A stretch of DNA of 64,000 bases from Paenibacillaceae bacterium (GCA_029256185.1 JAQSYI010000004.1:124001-188000); one strand, 5' to 3'; counted from the stretch's first letter, positions 25,367-34,237 are shown. The notes: a model not told the origin generated them from the letters alone. Translations and numbers: made by a program.

Positions 25367-25798
25367 GTGTGCAGAGCATCAGAAAGCAAGCTTGTGATCG
25401 GAATCATTAAGAAAAGGCATTGGTTTAAGCTCAGGCTGAAGCCGGAGGCGGTGGATGAACACTTCGACGTAATCCGGTTCCGCGAGGGCATTGACAAAAT
25501 GTCGGACAAACTGAATAAGGTGCCGGCGGATGTACGGGTGGAGAATCTGAGAATTGGGGGCATGCATGCCGATTTGACCGGCTTGCCGCCTCTTATGATC
25601 CAGGTGGGCACCCATGAGATCCATTTGGACGATGCAAGGAATTTTGGTGAGAAAGCCAGGAAGAGCCGAGTTGATGTGACCCTGCGGATTTGGAAAAATA
25701 TGATCCACGCCTTCCCGCTGCTGTCGCCCATGTTTCCGGAAGCCAAGCAGGCCATGCAGGAAATCGGCGAATATATCAGATCCCGTCTGCTGCGGTGA
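25367..25798 (+). pseudogene. Internally deleted alpha/beta hydrolase (HSL-type esterase)
   Basis: The 143-codon frame joins two distant parts of a hormone-sensitive-lipase-type esterase. Its first half has KLNKVPADVRVENLRIGGM, which resembles the N-terminal cap of the family. This is followed at once by DLTGLPPLMIQVGTHEIHLD and VTLRIWKNMIHAFPLL, the C-terminal part holding the acid and His of the catalytic triad. The oxyanion HGGG block and the GDSAG nucleophile elbow that should lie between are missing. A functional enzyme is about 300 residues, so roughly half is gone, and catalysis is not possible. The frame itself is intact, which suggests one in-frame deletion. Confidence 0.7.
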
Positions 25799-25922
25799 CA
25801 AGCGGCGGGGTATTTCAGCAATTCCCCCAGCCGCTCCTTATTGTGATCCATACACAAGAGGGGGGCTTTTTTTTATGTCCGGATGCTTTGAAAGCGGACA
25901 AGGTTTTTTGGCGCAATATAAG

Positions 25923-25981
25923 AATCTGCTTTTTTTTATCCAAACTGCTGAAACGGCATTACAGGCACAAAAAAGCAGATT
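25923..25981 (+). promoter_or_regulatory. Inverted repeat in the leader of the sugar ABC operon
   Basis: AATCTGCTTTTTT (25923-25935) and AAAAAAGCAGATT (25969-25981) are exact complements with 33 bases between. In RNA they could form a stem 84 bases before the permease start. It could be an attenuator, a transcription-end hairpin, or an operator half-site pair. Confidence 0.5.
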
Positions 25982-25993
25982 GGTTTCTTCCCT

Positions 25994-26007
25994 TGTAATC
26001 GCTTTCG
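25994..26007 (+). promoter_or_regulatory. Possible CcpA (cre) site
   Basis: TGTAATCGCTTTCG matches the catabolite-responsive element consensus TGWAARCGYTWNCW at 12 of 14 positions. It lies 57 bases before the first permease gene of a carbohydrate ABC system, a place where CcpA control would make sense. Confidence 0.35.
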
Positions 26008-26064
26008 TGCAAGGATGGAATTACATCACAGCCATACACAAATCAAGGAGAGGAGTAAAAAGAG

Positions 26065-27039
26065 ATGAGAACCACTACTGAGCCAGCGGCTTCCCCTGCT
26101 CTCATCCGGGAGCCGTCTGCTGCTGTGAAACGAAGGAGGTTATGGGGGAAGATGCGACGCTTCGGCCCTTTATACCTGCTTTTTCTTCCGGTATTAGCGT
26201 ATTATGCGATCTTCCATTATGCGCCTATGACCGGCGTCGTTATCGCCTTCAAGCAATACAATTTTATGGATGGCATTTTCCACAGTCCCTGGGCGGGCTT
26301 GGATCATTTCAGAAGGTTTGTGGAGAATGGGGATTTCTGGGAGATCTTCCGCAACACGCTGCTGTTGGCTTTTTACCGGATTTTGTTTGCTTTTCCGGCG
26401 CCGATTCTGTTTGCCGTGCTTCTCCATGAAATGCGTTTTCCGAAATGGAAGCGTTTTTTTCAAACGGTTTCCTACTTGCCCCATTTTGTTTCCTGGGTCG
26501 TGGTGTACGCCCTAGTGTACAATTTCTTCTCGGAAAGCGGCCTGGTGAACATGCTGCTGAAATCCACCATAGGCCACTCCGTGGAGTTTCTGTCCTCTAC
26601 GGAATATTACCGGACGATGTTTGTGGGAAGCGCTGTCTGGAAGGAAATCGGCTGGAACGCCATCATCTTCCTGGCTGCCTTAACCCGGGTAGATCCCGAT
26701 TTGAACGAAGCCTGCGCCATTGACGGGGCCACCCGCTGGCAGCGGCTGTGGCATGTGACCCTGCCGGGCATCCGCAGCGTCATCAGCATCATGCTCGTCC
26801 TGAGTCTTGGAGGCATTCTGAGCGTCAGCTTCGAGCAAACCTTGGTTATGATCAACCCGCAGGTAGCTCCGGTGGCGGAAGTCATCGATTATTACATTTA
26901 CCGCGTAGGGCTTCTGAACACGAACAACTACAGCTATGCTACCGCGGTGGGATTGTTCCGCTCGCTCATTGCCTTGTCATTGGTATTAATCGCCAACTTC
27001 GCATCCAAAAAACTTGACGAGGAGGGAGCTATATGGTAA
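26065..27039 (+). CDS. Carbohydrate ABC transporter permease, LplB/YteP type
   Basis: The 324-residue product has six likely membrane segments and the permease EAA-like loop DLNEACAIDGATRWQRLWHVTLPGI (in part, near residues 212-236) that contacts the ATPase. The N-terminal FKQYNFMDGIFHSPWAGLDHF is typical of the LplB branch of importers for oligosaccharides and related polymers in Paenibacillus. AAGGAGAGGAG precedes the ATG. Its end overlaps the next permease by seven bases. As usual for this branch, no ATPase gene is nearby; a shared MsmX-like ATPase elsewhere is likely. Confidence 0.9.
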   Translation: MRTTTEPAASPALIREPSAAVKRRRLWGKMRRFGPLYLLFLPVLAYYAIFHYAPMTGVVIAFKQYNFMDGIFHSPWAGLDHFRRFVENGDFWEIFRNTLLLAFYRILFAFPAPILFAVLLHEMRFPKWKRFFQTVSYLPHFVSWVVVYALVYNFFSESGLVNMLLKSTIGHSVEFLSSTEYYRTMFVGSAVWKEIGWNAIIFLAALTRVDPDLNEACAIDGATRWQRLWHVTLPGIRSVISIMLVLSLGGILSVSFEQTLVMINPQVAPVAEVIDYYIYRVGLLNTNNYSYATAVGLFRSLIALSLVLIANFASKKLDEEGAIW

Positions 27040-27908
27040 CCGGTTCCTCCAAATATTTGTCCAAACCCGGCATTGCCGATTATGTCATCTGGTGTTTCCT
27101 GATTTTCTTGTGTGTGACCACATTGTATCCCTTCTTGAACGTGCTGTTTGTGTCACTTGCCAACATGAAGGATATCGTCGAGCAAGGGGGCATGCTGCTG
27201 TTTCCCCGCTCCGTCCATTTGGACAGCTACCGTTATGTGATCCGCTTCTCCGGCCTGATGGAGGCTTATGGCGTTACCATCTTCATTACGGTAGTGGGCA
27301 CCCTGATCAATCTGGTCATGACCGCCTTGGGGGCGTATGTGCTGTCCAACAGGGAGCTGCCGGGGCGCAATATGATGATGACCGTTGTCGTGATCGCCAT
27401 GCTGTTCAACGGCGGGCTGATTCCCACCTATCTGGTGGTCCGCTCCCTGCATCTCGTGGATACGGTCTGGGCGCTGATGATCCCCTTCGCCATCAATACC
27501 TGGCTCCTGATACTGATGCGCAACTTCTTCCAGGGCATACCCGTGAGTCTGCCTGAATCCGCCCGGTTGGACGGATGCTCCGAACTGGGCATTCTGGTGC
27601 GCATTATGCTGCCGCTATCCCTTCCCATTGTGGCTACGCTGTCCTTGTTCTACGGGGTGGCCCACTGGAACGAATATATCAATGTGATCATCTACATCAA
27701 TGATCCCAAGCTCTCTACCCTGCAGCTGATTTTGCGGAAAATGTACACGTTCTCTTTGGAGCAGCTGGACGGCGACAGCCTGCCGCCACCTGTGGAGACG
27801 ATCCGGGCCGCTACAGTAATGCTGTCCGCGCTGCCTATTATCATCGTCTATCCGTTTCTTCAGAAATACTTTGTCCAAGGTGTCATGGTAGGCTCGGTGA
27901 AGGGCTGA
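27033..27908 (+). CDS. Carbohydrate ABC transporter permease, LplC/YtcP type
   Basis: This is the second permease of the pair, 291 residues with six membrane segments. It has the conserved MLFNGGLIPTYLVVRSLHLVD region near residue 125 and the EAA loop LPESARLDGCSELGILVRIMLPLSLP (in part, near 176-201). The C-terminus FLQKYFVQGVMVGSVKG is the hallmark ending of the YtcP/LplC group. It overlaps the first permease by seven bases and precedes the binding-protein gene by 66 bases. Confidence 0.91.
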   Translation: MVTGSSKYLSKPGIADYVIWCFLIFLCVTTLYPFLNVLFVSLANMKDIVEQGGMLLFPRSVHLDSYRYVIRFSGLMEAYGVTIFITVVGTLINLVMTALGAYVLSNRELPGRNMMMTVVVIAMLFNGGLIPTYLVVRSLHLVDTVWALMIPFAINTWLLILMRNFFQGIPVSLPESARLDGCSELGILVRIMLPLSLPIVATLSLFYGVAHWNEYINVIIYINDPKLSTLQLILRKMYTFSLEQLDGDSLPPPVETIRAATVMLSALPIIIVYPFLQKYFVQGVMVGSVKG

Positions 27909-27974
27909 TCCGCAAATTTTGATTGTAGGCCGATCTGGCTTATAATATAACCAACAATAAGGGGAGATAGGAAA

Positions 27975-29576
27975 ATGAAGCACACTACACGCATCATTGC
28001 TTCTTTATGCACCGTATCCATGACGGCTGCTCTGGCTGCGGCTTGCGGCAGCGACGAGGCAGCCAGTCCGGCGGCGGGGACCAGCGCCAGTCCGCAAGCC
28101 TCTGCAGGTGCGGCTCAGACTGCTGCTCCGGCACCGGCGGCAATTTCGCTGATTCAACCGGACTTGGGAAGGGTTTGGCGGGATGACAATGCGGTTACCA
28201 AAGAAATAGAGAAGAAGGCTAACGTCAAGCTTAATGTCACCATGTTCCCCAACAATGACTTCAACAGCAAGTACAATGTATTGGCTGCTTCGGGAGATAT
28301 TCCGGACATCAGCAGGTTGGGGTCCTTCGATTACCAGAAGTACGTGGATCAAGGCTTATATATGGACCTGAGCAAATATCTGGATCAGTATGCCCCTAAT
28401 CTGAAGAAAAATCTCAAGCCGGAGCTTTGGGAGCTGACCAAGTACAAGGGCAAGCAGTTTGTTATCCCTTATGAGAATGCGGCAGGCAAGGAAGTGCCGG
28501 TAATCCGCAAGGACTGGCTGACCGCCTTGAACTTGCAGATGCCCACCAATTTGGAGGAGTTTGAGAACGTTTTGAAGGCGTTTACCTTCAATGATCCCGA
28601 CAAGAACGGCAAGGCGGATACCTACGGCATGGGCATTACCAATACCTATTCCGAAACCTTCATGCCTGTTTTTGGCGCCTTCGGCATCGCTCCCGGCACC
28701 ATTGGCGGCAGCACGCCGATGAACAGCTATCTGAAGGACAACAAGATCCATCCCATCGCCGTTTCAGCTGAATACAAGGCAGCTATTGAATATTTGAAGA
28801 AGCTGTGGGATGCCAAGGTCATGGATCCGGAAACGTTCACCATCAAGGCCGACCAGGCATTGCAAAAAGCCGCCCAAGGTAAAATCGGGTACTTTACCGC
28901 CTGGTGGTCCATAGCTCCCCAACAGCTGGTCCAGCAGCTGAAGATGAAAGAAATTGTGCCGGGCGCTGAGTGGGACCCAATCTTCCCTGCTCTTAAGGGA
29001 CCGGAGGGCAAGAGCGGCATGCTTTCCTACGGCAATATTGCGGCGACGCTGGCTATCTCGTCCAAGGCCAAGAATCCTGAAGCCATTCTGCGCTTCCTGG
29101 ACTTTATGTCAACCGATGAGGGCTGGGAGCTGAACCACTACGGACTCAAAGGCGTGCACTATTCCAGCATCACGGAGCCGCGGACACCGGAAGGGCAAAA
29201 AGCCTATGATGAGAAATGGCTGGATCCGTTGAGCCAGATCGTTTCCAGGCAAGATCTGGCGGATAAGGTGAGCGCCTCCTCCAAGGACCCGATTCAAGTG
29301 GAAAACAACCGCTTTATTCAAGCCGCTGCCAAGTATACCCTTTATCAGGATGTGTTCTACGGAATTCCGTTAACGGATGAGCAGAAATCCTATGGACCGG
29401 ATGTTGCCAAGTATGAAGAGGAAATGCTGATCAAGTTCATTACCGGCAAGGAGCCTCTGTCCAAGTGGGATGAGTATGTGGATACCTGGAAGAAGAAGGG
29501 CGGCAAAACCTTGCTTGAATCCAAGGTCAAAAAGTATAATGAGTTGAAGTCCGGCAACGTAGTTTTGGAGCTGTAA
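27975..29576 (+). CDS. Extracellular solute-binding lipoprotein of the sugar ABC importer
   Basis: The 533-residue product is a family 1-type solute-binding protein of the LipO group. A signal peptide ends at LAAACGS, with the likely lipidated Cys at residue 24, and is followed by an Ala/Ser/Pro-rich tether to about residue 55. Typical features are NNDFNSKYNVLAASGDIPDI (near 91-110), a DPDKNGKADTYG calcium-like loop near 212-223, and SKDPIQVENNRFIQAAAKY near 436. It would deliver a sugar to the two permeases. The sugar cannot be told from sequence. Confidence 0.92.
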   Translation: MKHTTRIIASLCTVSMTAALAAACGSDEAASPAAGTSASPQASAGAAQTAAPAPAAISLIQPDLGRVWRDDNAVTKEIEKKANVKLNVTMFPNNDFNSKYNVLAASGDIPDISRLGSFDYQKYVDQGLYMDLSKYLDQYAPNLKKNLKPELWELTKYKGKQFVIPYENAAGKEVPVIRKDWLTALNLQMPTNLEEFENVLKAFTFNDPDKNGKADTYGMGITNTYSETFMPVFGAFGIAPGTIGGSTPMNSYLKDNKIHPIAVSAEYKAAIEYLKKLWDAKVMDPETFTIKADQALQKAAQGKIGYFTAWWSIAPQQLVQQLKMKEIVPGAEWDPIFPALKGPEGKSGMLSYGNIAATLAISSKAKNPEAILRFLDFMSTDEGWELNHYGLKGVHYSSITEPRTPEGQKAYDEKWLDPLSQIVSRQDLADKVSASSKDPIQVENNRFIQAAAKYTLYQDVFYGIPLTDEQKSYGPDVAKYEEEMLIKFITGKEPLSKWDEYVDTWKKKGGKTLLESKVKKYNELKSGNVVLEL

Positions 29577-29621
29577 TCATCGGGCTCATTCCTGGCCAAA
29601 ACAAAAAGGGAGGCCAGCAAA

Positions 29622-31967
29622 GTGGCGGTATACCGTAAAAAGGCATGGCGCTTCATCCGGAGCAGCATGTTCGAATACTTCAACTACTTTCTGGCCCTGT
29701 CCCTGCTGGTGGCAGCCATAACAGGCGGTGCGCTGTATTATTCCTCGTGGTCCATCCTGTGGAAGGATGCGGTGACCAACAGCAGCAACACCCTGCAGCT
29801 GCTCAAAAACGGGCAGGAAATTGTTTTGGCAGAAGTAGATAAGGCGATGGAGTCTGTCTTTCTCGACACATCGTTCCTTAACTATGTGGACTATCACGCC
29901 CAGTCCGATATCTATATGCAATTGGTTATTCGGGAGAAATTGGAAAGTGCTGTAGTATCAAGCGACTACATCCATTCCGTATCCATTTATTACACCGGAC
30001 CGAAGTTGGTTTTGTCCTCGCTCCAAGGCTCTGTGGCCTTGGACAGCTTTTCCGACAACGCCTTTATCCGTTCGCTTGATGCAGAACCGTTAATCAAAGC
30101 CATGGTCCGCAACCGGCTGCTTCCGGCCATATCCAGCACCAATGAAGAGACGGTCATCTCCATTGTGAAGACCCTGCCTATTGTGTTCACGGGGACTCCA
30201 TCGGCGTATGTGGTAATCAATATCAAAGGCGATTATCTGGCGCAGATTCTGCAGTCACTGAATACCAATCCTGATGCGCAACTGGTGGTTACAGACCGGG
30301 AGGGACATATTCTTTCGCAAAAAGCAGGCAACGGAGAAAGGGCTTCCGCAGGCGGCACCTTCAATGATATGGACTTGAGCCGGTTAAGCGGTTCCGCGGG
30401 AAATCTGTTTGCCGATGTGCGGGGGACGGATTCGCTGGTATGCTATGTGTCATCGGATGCTAACGGCTGGATGTACATTTATACCATCCCCAAATCGGTA
30501 GTGACCCGAAGTCTTGATCTCTGGGGCAAGATGACGTTCGGCATCTGCCTGCTGGCACTCCTCTTGAGCTTGATCGGCTCGCTTCTCCTGTCACGCCGCG
30601 TGTTCACTCCCATGAACAGACTCCTGTTCATGCTGAGGGGAGCCAGCCAGGAGGCGGGGTCCCAAAGCACCGAATATGCCAAGGAAACCGTGCAAATAGA
30701 ACGCAATGTCAGCCGCTTGATTGACCGGAACCGGGATTTGACCACACTCTTGAAGGACTACGAAATTCAAAGCCGGCATAAGTTTCTGCTAAGGCTGGTG
30801 AACGGGGATGAACAGGTAACTCCGCAGACGCTGGAGAGACTGGCCTATTACGGCCTCTCCTTCAGCAAGGGAGGCTCCTACGCCGTTGGGATGGTGGCCA
30901 TGGACGAATATGCCCGCTTTGCCCAGGAAACCCGGGAAGCGGAGCGGAATGCCGTTTTGCTGCGGCTGTCGGAGCGCCTGCAGGAGGAGGCCTTCGTCAA
31001 GCACTCCCTTCAGGGATTCCTGGTAGAGGCGGATTCCAATGAGCTGGTGCTGGTTTTCCATTGGCCGGAGGACAGAGAGGGGGCGCTGCCGGAGGGAATC
31101 CGGCAGTGGCTCCGCCAGCTGCTGGAGCAGCTTCAGGAGTTGTTCCAGATGACTTTTACCATCGGGATCAGCACCTTGCACAGCAGCCTGGAGGAGGTTA
31201 GTGCCTGCTATATGGAAGCGGAGGCCGCTCTCCGGCAGAAGCTGGTATATGGGGGCAATACGGTGATTCTCTACGAGGCTGTACGGCCGGAGACCGGGAT
31301 TGCCATGTATCCGCTGAATGTGGAGAAGCAGCTTCTAACCCACTTCAGGACCGGCAACCGGGAAGGCATCGTGTGCGGCTTGCGGGAATTCGAAGCGCAT
31401 ATGCTGGAGCATCATTCCCGGCAGATTGAGGTGGTCCGGCATTATTTCCTGCAATTATTCTCCTCTTCCCTGCGCGCCGTCTATGAGATCGATGCCAATC
31501 TGGGCTTCCAGCCGGTGATTGCGGGGCTTCGGCACACGGATCTGCTGGAGATGGAAACGATGCACAGCATGGTTGCCTACATGCAGGCGCTGTATGATCT
31601 GGTCCTGGATCAACTGGAGCAGAAGCGGAGTCTGAAAAACAGGGAGCTTGCCGGCAATATAACGGCTTATCTGGGCTCGCATCTTGGAGAGGATTTGTCC
31701 ATTGAGCGGCTTAGCGACCTGTTCGCCATCAGCACATCTCACTTGCGCAAAATTTACAAGGATGAAACCGGAATGACCATCAAAGAAAAGGCTTCGGAGC
31801 TGCGGATAGCGGCTGCCAAGGAGCTGTTGGGGGATCCGCGGCTGAAAATTCATGAGATCGCCGATCAAGTGGGGTATTTGACTGTACAGGCGTTCACCAA
31901 GGCATTCAAGATGGAGACGGGGAAAACGCCAGGAGAGTTCCGGGCAGAGGTGCTGCGGAACAGCTAA
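29622..31967 (+). CDS. Membrane-bound AraC-family regulator with extracellular sensor
   Basis: The 781-residue protein has a membrane segment near residues 22-44, a long extracytoplasmic sensor region, a second membrane segment near 300-325, a cytoplasmic middle, and a C-terminal AraC helix-turn-helix pair (SIERLSDLFAISTSHLRKIY and KIHEIADQVGYLTVQAFTKAFK in part). This layout is common for regulators beside LplB/LplC importers in Paenibacillus. The start is a GTG at 29622 behind GGGAGG. It probably senses the imported saccharide or its breakdown products and controls the operon; that is inference. Confidence 0.9.
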   Translation: MAVYRKKAWRFIRSSMFEYFNYFLALSLLVAAITGGALYYSSWSILWKDAVTNSSNTLQLLKNGQEIVLAEVDKAMESVFLDTSFLNYVDYHAQSDIYMQLVIREKLESAVVSSDYIHSVSIYYTGPKLVLSSLQGSVALDSFSDNAFIRSLDAEPLIKAMVRNRLLPAISSTNEETVISIVKTLPIVFTGTPSAYVVINIKGDYLAQILQSLNTNPDAQLVVTDREGHILSQKAGNGERASAGGTFNDMDLSRLSGSAGNLFADVRGTDSLVCYVSSDANGWMYIYTIPKSVVTRSLDLWGKMTFGICLLALLLSLIGSLLLSRRVFTPMNRLLFMLRGASQEAGSQSTEYAKETVQIERNVSRLIDRNRDLTTLLKDYEIQSRHKFLLRLVNGDEQVTPQTLERLAYYGLSFSKGGSYAVGMVAMDEYARFAQETREAERNAVLLRLSERLQEEAFVKHSLQGFLVEADSNELVLVFHWPEDREGALPEGIRQWLRQLLEQLQELFQMTFTIGISTLHSSLEEVSACYMEAEAALRQKLVYGGNTVILYEAVRPETGIAMYPLNVEKQLLTHFRTGNREGIVCGLREFEAHMLEHHSRQIEVVRHYFLQLFSSSLRAVYEIDANLGFQPVIAGLRHTDLLEMETMHSMVAYMQALYDLVLDQLEQKRSLKNRELAGNITAYLGSHLGEDLSIERLSDLFAISTSHLRKIYKDETGMTIKEKASELRIAAAKELLGDPRLKIHEIADQVGYLTVQAFTKAFKMETGKTPGEFRAEVLRNS

Positions 31968-32085
31968 AGCGAAACGGATTCATTGAGAATGGCTCCGGCA
32001 CGGCGTCCAGCAGCTATGATTCTTTGTTCTTCAAAAGTGCTGCCGGAGCAGCCTTTCCCGCAAATGGTTATATCACATCATATCA

Positions 32086-32127
32086 ACCCCCGAGGCCTTC
32101 TTCCAATGGAGGGCTGCCGGGGGTTTT
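32086..32127 (+). terminator. Terminator after the AraC-type regulator
   Basis: ACCCCCG (32086-32092) and CGGGGGT (32118-32124) form the outer stem, with CTTCC/GGAGG pairing inside, followed by TTTT. It runs into the start of a decayed epimerase gene. Confidence 0.7.
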
Positions 32128-32518
32128 ATGTGCCCCGGATTGTGGCCCAACCGGCTGAGTTGCTAAGGAGCAAGGTGAAGCAGTACATTTTTGTATCGAG
32201 CATTTCGGCTTATGCGGATTTTATGGATACAGGCAAAACAGAAAAGGCTTCGTTGGCCCGGTTGGAAGATGAGGACTCCGAGGATGCAGCTGCTCATTAT
32301 GGCGCGCTGAAGGCCAAGTGCGAACAGGGATGGCTGAAAGCCGGGCATCAGGCGTTTACCATGCAGTGGGTCCGCAAGCTGGACTGCAATGGGCCATAGC
32401 CCGCGGCAGCAAGATTGGGAAAGCGCCCAAGGCGGGGCTCGATAGAGACAGGGAGCGCGGGTTGCTGGCTGAATGGCCGATGAACAGTACGGATGCGGCA
32501 GAGCATGAAGTCAGTTGA
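32124..32518 (+). pseudogene. Decayed NAD-dependent epimerase/dehydratase-like gene
   Basis: One frame encodes VPRIVAQPAELLRSKVKQYI and FVSSISAYADF, then HYGALKAKCEQ, recognisable as the middle of an NAD-dependent epimerase family (SSxSxY and YGxxK type catalytic residues). After about position 32385 the family signal moves to another frame, with GKAPKAGLDRDRERGLLAEW, which matches the C-terminal end of the same family. The N-terminal nucleotide-binding Rossmann motif is absent, and much of the C-terminal half is deleted. No complete protein can be made. The intact gene would be about 330 codons. Confidence 0.7.
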
Positions 32519-32549
32519 CAAGGGAAACTGTAACTTATATAATTACAGT
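32515..32549 (+). promoter_or_regulatory. Consensus sigma-A promoter overlapped by a palindromic operator
   Basis: TTGACA (32515-32520) and TATAAT (32538-32543) are both perfect, with a 17-base spacer. The palindrome ACTGTAA (32527-32533), nine bases, TTACAGT (32543-32549) covers the spacer and the -10 element. The Rrf2 regulator encoded 20 bases downstream is the natural candidate to bind it and repress its own operon. Confidence 0.8.
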
Positions 32550-32569
32550 ATGACGGAGGTGGATTAAGC

Positions 32570-33001
32570 GTGAACAGTGAATTTTCCATAGCCGTACACA
32601 GCTTGGTCCTCCTGGCCAACCTTCCGGAACGCATGGCTACCAGTGAGATGATCGCCGATAATGTCTGCACGCATCCCGCGCGTATCCGCAAGGTGATGAG
32701 CACGCTGCGCAAGCACGGAATCGTTGCTACCAAGGAAGGGATTGGCGGTGGATATATACTTGACTGCGATCCTGAGACAACCCACCTTGCTCTGATATAC
32801 CGGGCAGTGTGTGAAGGAACTCTCAAGCCAAGCTGGTCCTCAGGCGATCCGGAGACCGGCTGCATGGTTGCCTCCAATGTGCAGAAGGTCATGGACGGTT
32901 TGTTTCATGAGGCGGAGGAGTATCTGGAGTCGTATTGGCAGAGATGGACAATAGCTGATGTTTTGCGGGAGATATGCGCGTTGCATCAAGCTAAGCTTTA
33001 A
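32570..33001 (+). CDS. Rrf2 family transcriptional regulator
   Basis: The 143-residue protein has the Rrf2 winged helix at the N-terminus (FSIAVHSLVLLANLP, TSEMIADNVCTHPARIRKVM, then GIGGGYIL as the wing). The three closely spaced cysteines that ligate an Fe-S cluster in IscR are not present, although single Cys residues occur near 28, 66, 83 and 101. It is closest in layout to the YwnA group of possible thiol or redox sensors. The start is a GTG at 32570 after GGAGGTGG. It heads an operon with thioredoxin and a nitroreductase, which supports a redox-sensing role. Confidence 0.9.
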   Translation: MNSEFSIAVHSLVLLANLPERMATSEMIADNVCTHPARIRKVMSTLRKHGIVATKEGIGGGYILDCDPETTHLALIYRAVCEGTLKPSWSSGDPETGCMVASNVQKVMDGLFHEAEEYLESYWQRWTIADVLREICALHQAKL

Positions 33002-33046
33002 TCGCTGATTCAGATTAACATATTAATAGAAGGAGTGGATGTGAAG

Positions 33047-33367
33047 ATGGCAGCAGTAAAGCATATTACAGACGCAACATTTAACAGTGAGGTAGCCAAG
33101 GACGGACTGGTTCTTGTGGACTTCTGGGCTCCCTGGTGCGGACCTTGCAAGATGCTGGCCCCTGTACTGGATGAATTGGTGAAGCCGGAGGACACCAAGG
33201 TGACAGTGGTAAAGACCAATGTAGACGAGAATCCCGAGAGTGCAGGCAAGTTCGGTGTAATGAGCATTCCCACCTTGGTGCTGTTTAAGAACGGGCAGCC
33301 TGTAGACAAAGTTGTGGGCCTCCAGTCTCTGGCTTCGCTGCAAGCCTTGGTTGAAAGACATGCTTGA
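33047..33367 (+). CDS. trxA: Thioredoxin
   Basis: The 106-residue product is a complete thioredoxin with the active site WCGPC at about residues 30-34 and the cis-proline loop SIPTLVLF near 74-81. It reduces disulphides in cytosolic proteins using thioredoxin reductase. The ATG at 33047 matches the usual family start; two GTG codons (33035, 33041) lie closer to the AAGGAG site and may be used instead. It lies between the Rrf2 regulator and a nitroreductase, so it is probably an accessory, stress-controlled thioredoxin. Confidence 0.93.
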   Translation: MAAVKHITDATFNSEVAKDGLVLVDFWAPWCGPCKMLAPVLDELVKPEDTKVTVVKTNVDENPESAGKFGVMSIPTLVLFKNGQPVDKVVGLQSLASLQALVERHA

Positions 33368-33403
33368 ATTTGATTTCAATTATGCGCGAGAGGACTTTCT
33401 AAT

Positions 33404-34048
33404 ATGACCACTTCATCAAGTCAGACAAGCGGTTCGGAAACGATTCAAACCCTGTTGTCCCGCCATTCCGTCCGCCGTTACAAGAAGGGGGTACGGATTC
33501 AGGAGGACATCCTCCGCGAGATTCTGGAGGTTGCAGGCAGGGCGCCTTCTGCTTGGAATCTGCAACATTGGAAGTTCCTCGTGATTCAAGAGCAGGATGT
33601 CAAGGAGAAGCTGCTGCCCATTGCCTACAATCAGCCGGCCATTGTGGACAGTTCTGCGGTAGTTGTTGTTTTGGGGGATTACCAGGCCAATAAGAACGCG
33701 GAGGCCGTCTTCAGCCAGTCGATTGCCGCGGGTGTCATGCTTCCGGCATATGCGGAGCGTTCCATCGTCAGCATCAATCAGGCTTATGAAGCGGCAGGTG
33801 CAGAGTTTGCCCGCCAGCATGCCTATCTGAACGCCGGATTGGTGTCCATGCAGCTTATGATTGCCGCCAAAGCTTTGGGCTACGATACAGTCCCCATGAC
33901 CGGATTCAATGCCCAATTGCTCTCCGAGCAATTCCAGATTGAGCCCCGTTACGTCCCTGCCATGATTGTGTGCATCGGTGTCTCTGACGAACCGTCTCAT
34001 CAGAGTCCGCGGTTGCCGCTGGAGCAAGTTATTTATCAGAATTTATAA
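33404..34048 (+). CDS. Nitroreductase family protein (FMN-dependent NAD(P)H oxidoreductase)
   Basis: The 214-residue protein has the FMN-binding start RHSVRRYKKG near residues 20-29, APSAWNLQHWKFLV near 46-59, and GYDTVPMTGFN near 157-167, all typical of the nitroreductase fold. Such enzymes reduce quinones, nitro compounds and other electrophiles as dimers. The operon with an Rrf2 regulator and thioredoxin suggests a role in response to electrophile or redox stress. GAGAGGAC precedes the ATG. A hairpin terminator follows. Confidence 0.9.
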   Translation: MTTSSSQTSGSETIQTLLSRHSVRRYKKGVRIQEDILREILEVAGRAPSAWNLQHWKFLVIQEQDVKEKLLPIAYNQPAIVDSSAVVVVLGDYQANKNAEAVFSQSIAAGVMLPAYAERSIVSINQAYEAAGAEFARQHAYLNAGLVSMQLMIAAKALGYDTVPMTGFNAQLLSEQFQIEPRYVPAMIVCIGVSDEPSHQSPRLPLEQVIYQNL

Positions 34049-34064
34049 GGGTTTGTTCTTAACA

Positions 34065-34119
34065 AACGCCGCTACCGCTGTTTCCGTTTAAAGGAACAGG
34101 CCGGGAGCGGCGTTATTTT
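34065..34119 (+). terminator. Terminator after the nitroreductase gene
   Basis: AACGCCGCT (34065-34073) and AGCGGCGTT (34106-34114) form a perfect outer stem, with a CTGTTCC/GGAACAG-like inner pairing, followed by ATTTTA. It closes the Rrf2-thioredoxin-nitroreductase operon. Confidence 0.75.
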
Positions 34120-34237
34120 ATGAAGCCGCCAGAACGTATTAAGAGTGGCAGGCTGTTGGATTTCTGGCCAGAGGTAGCCCGGGGGAGGCTTTCCGCCAGG
34201 TTTCACAATGGATGACGAACTTGGGGATTGGCCAGAC

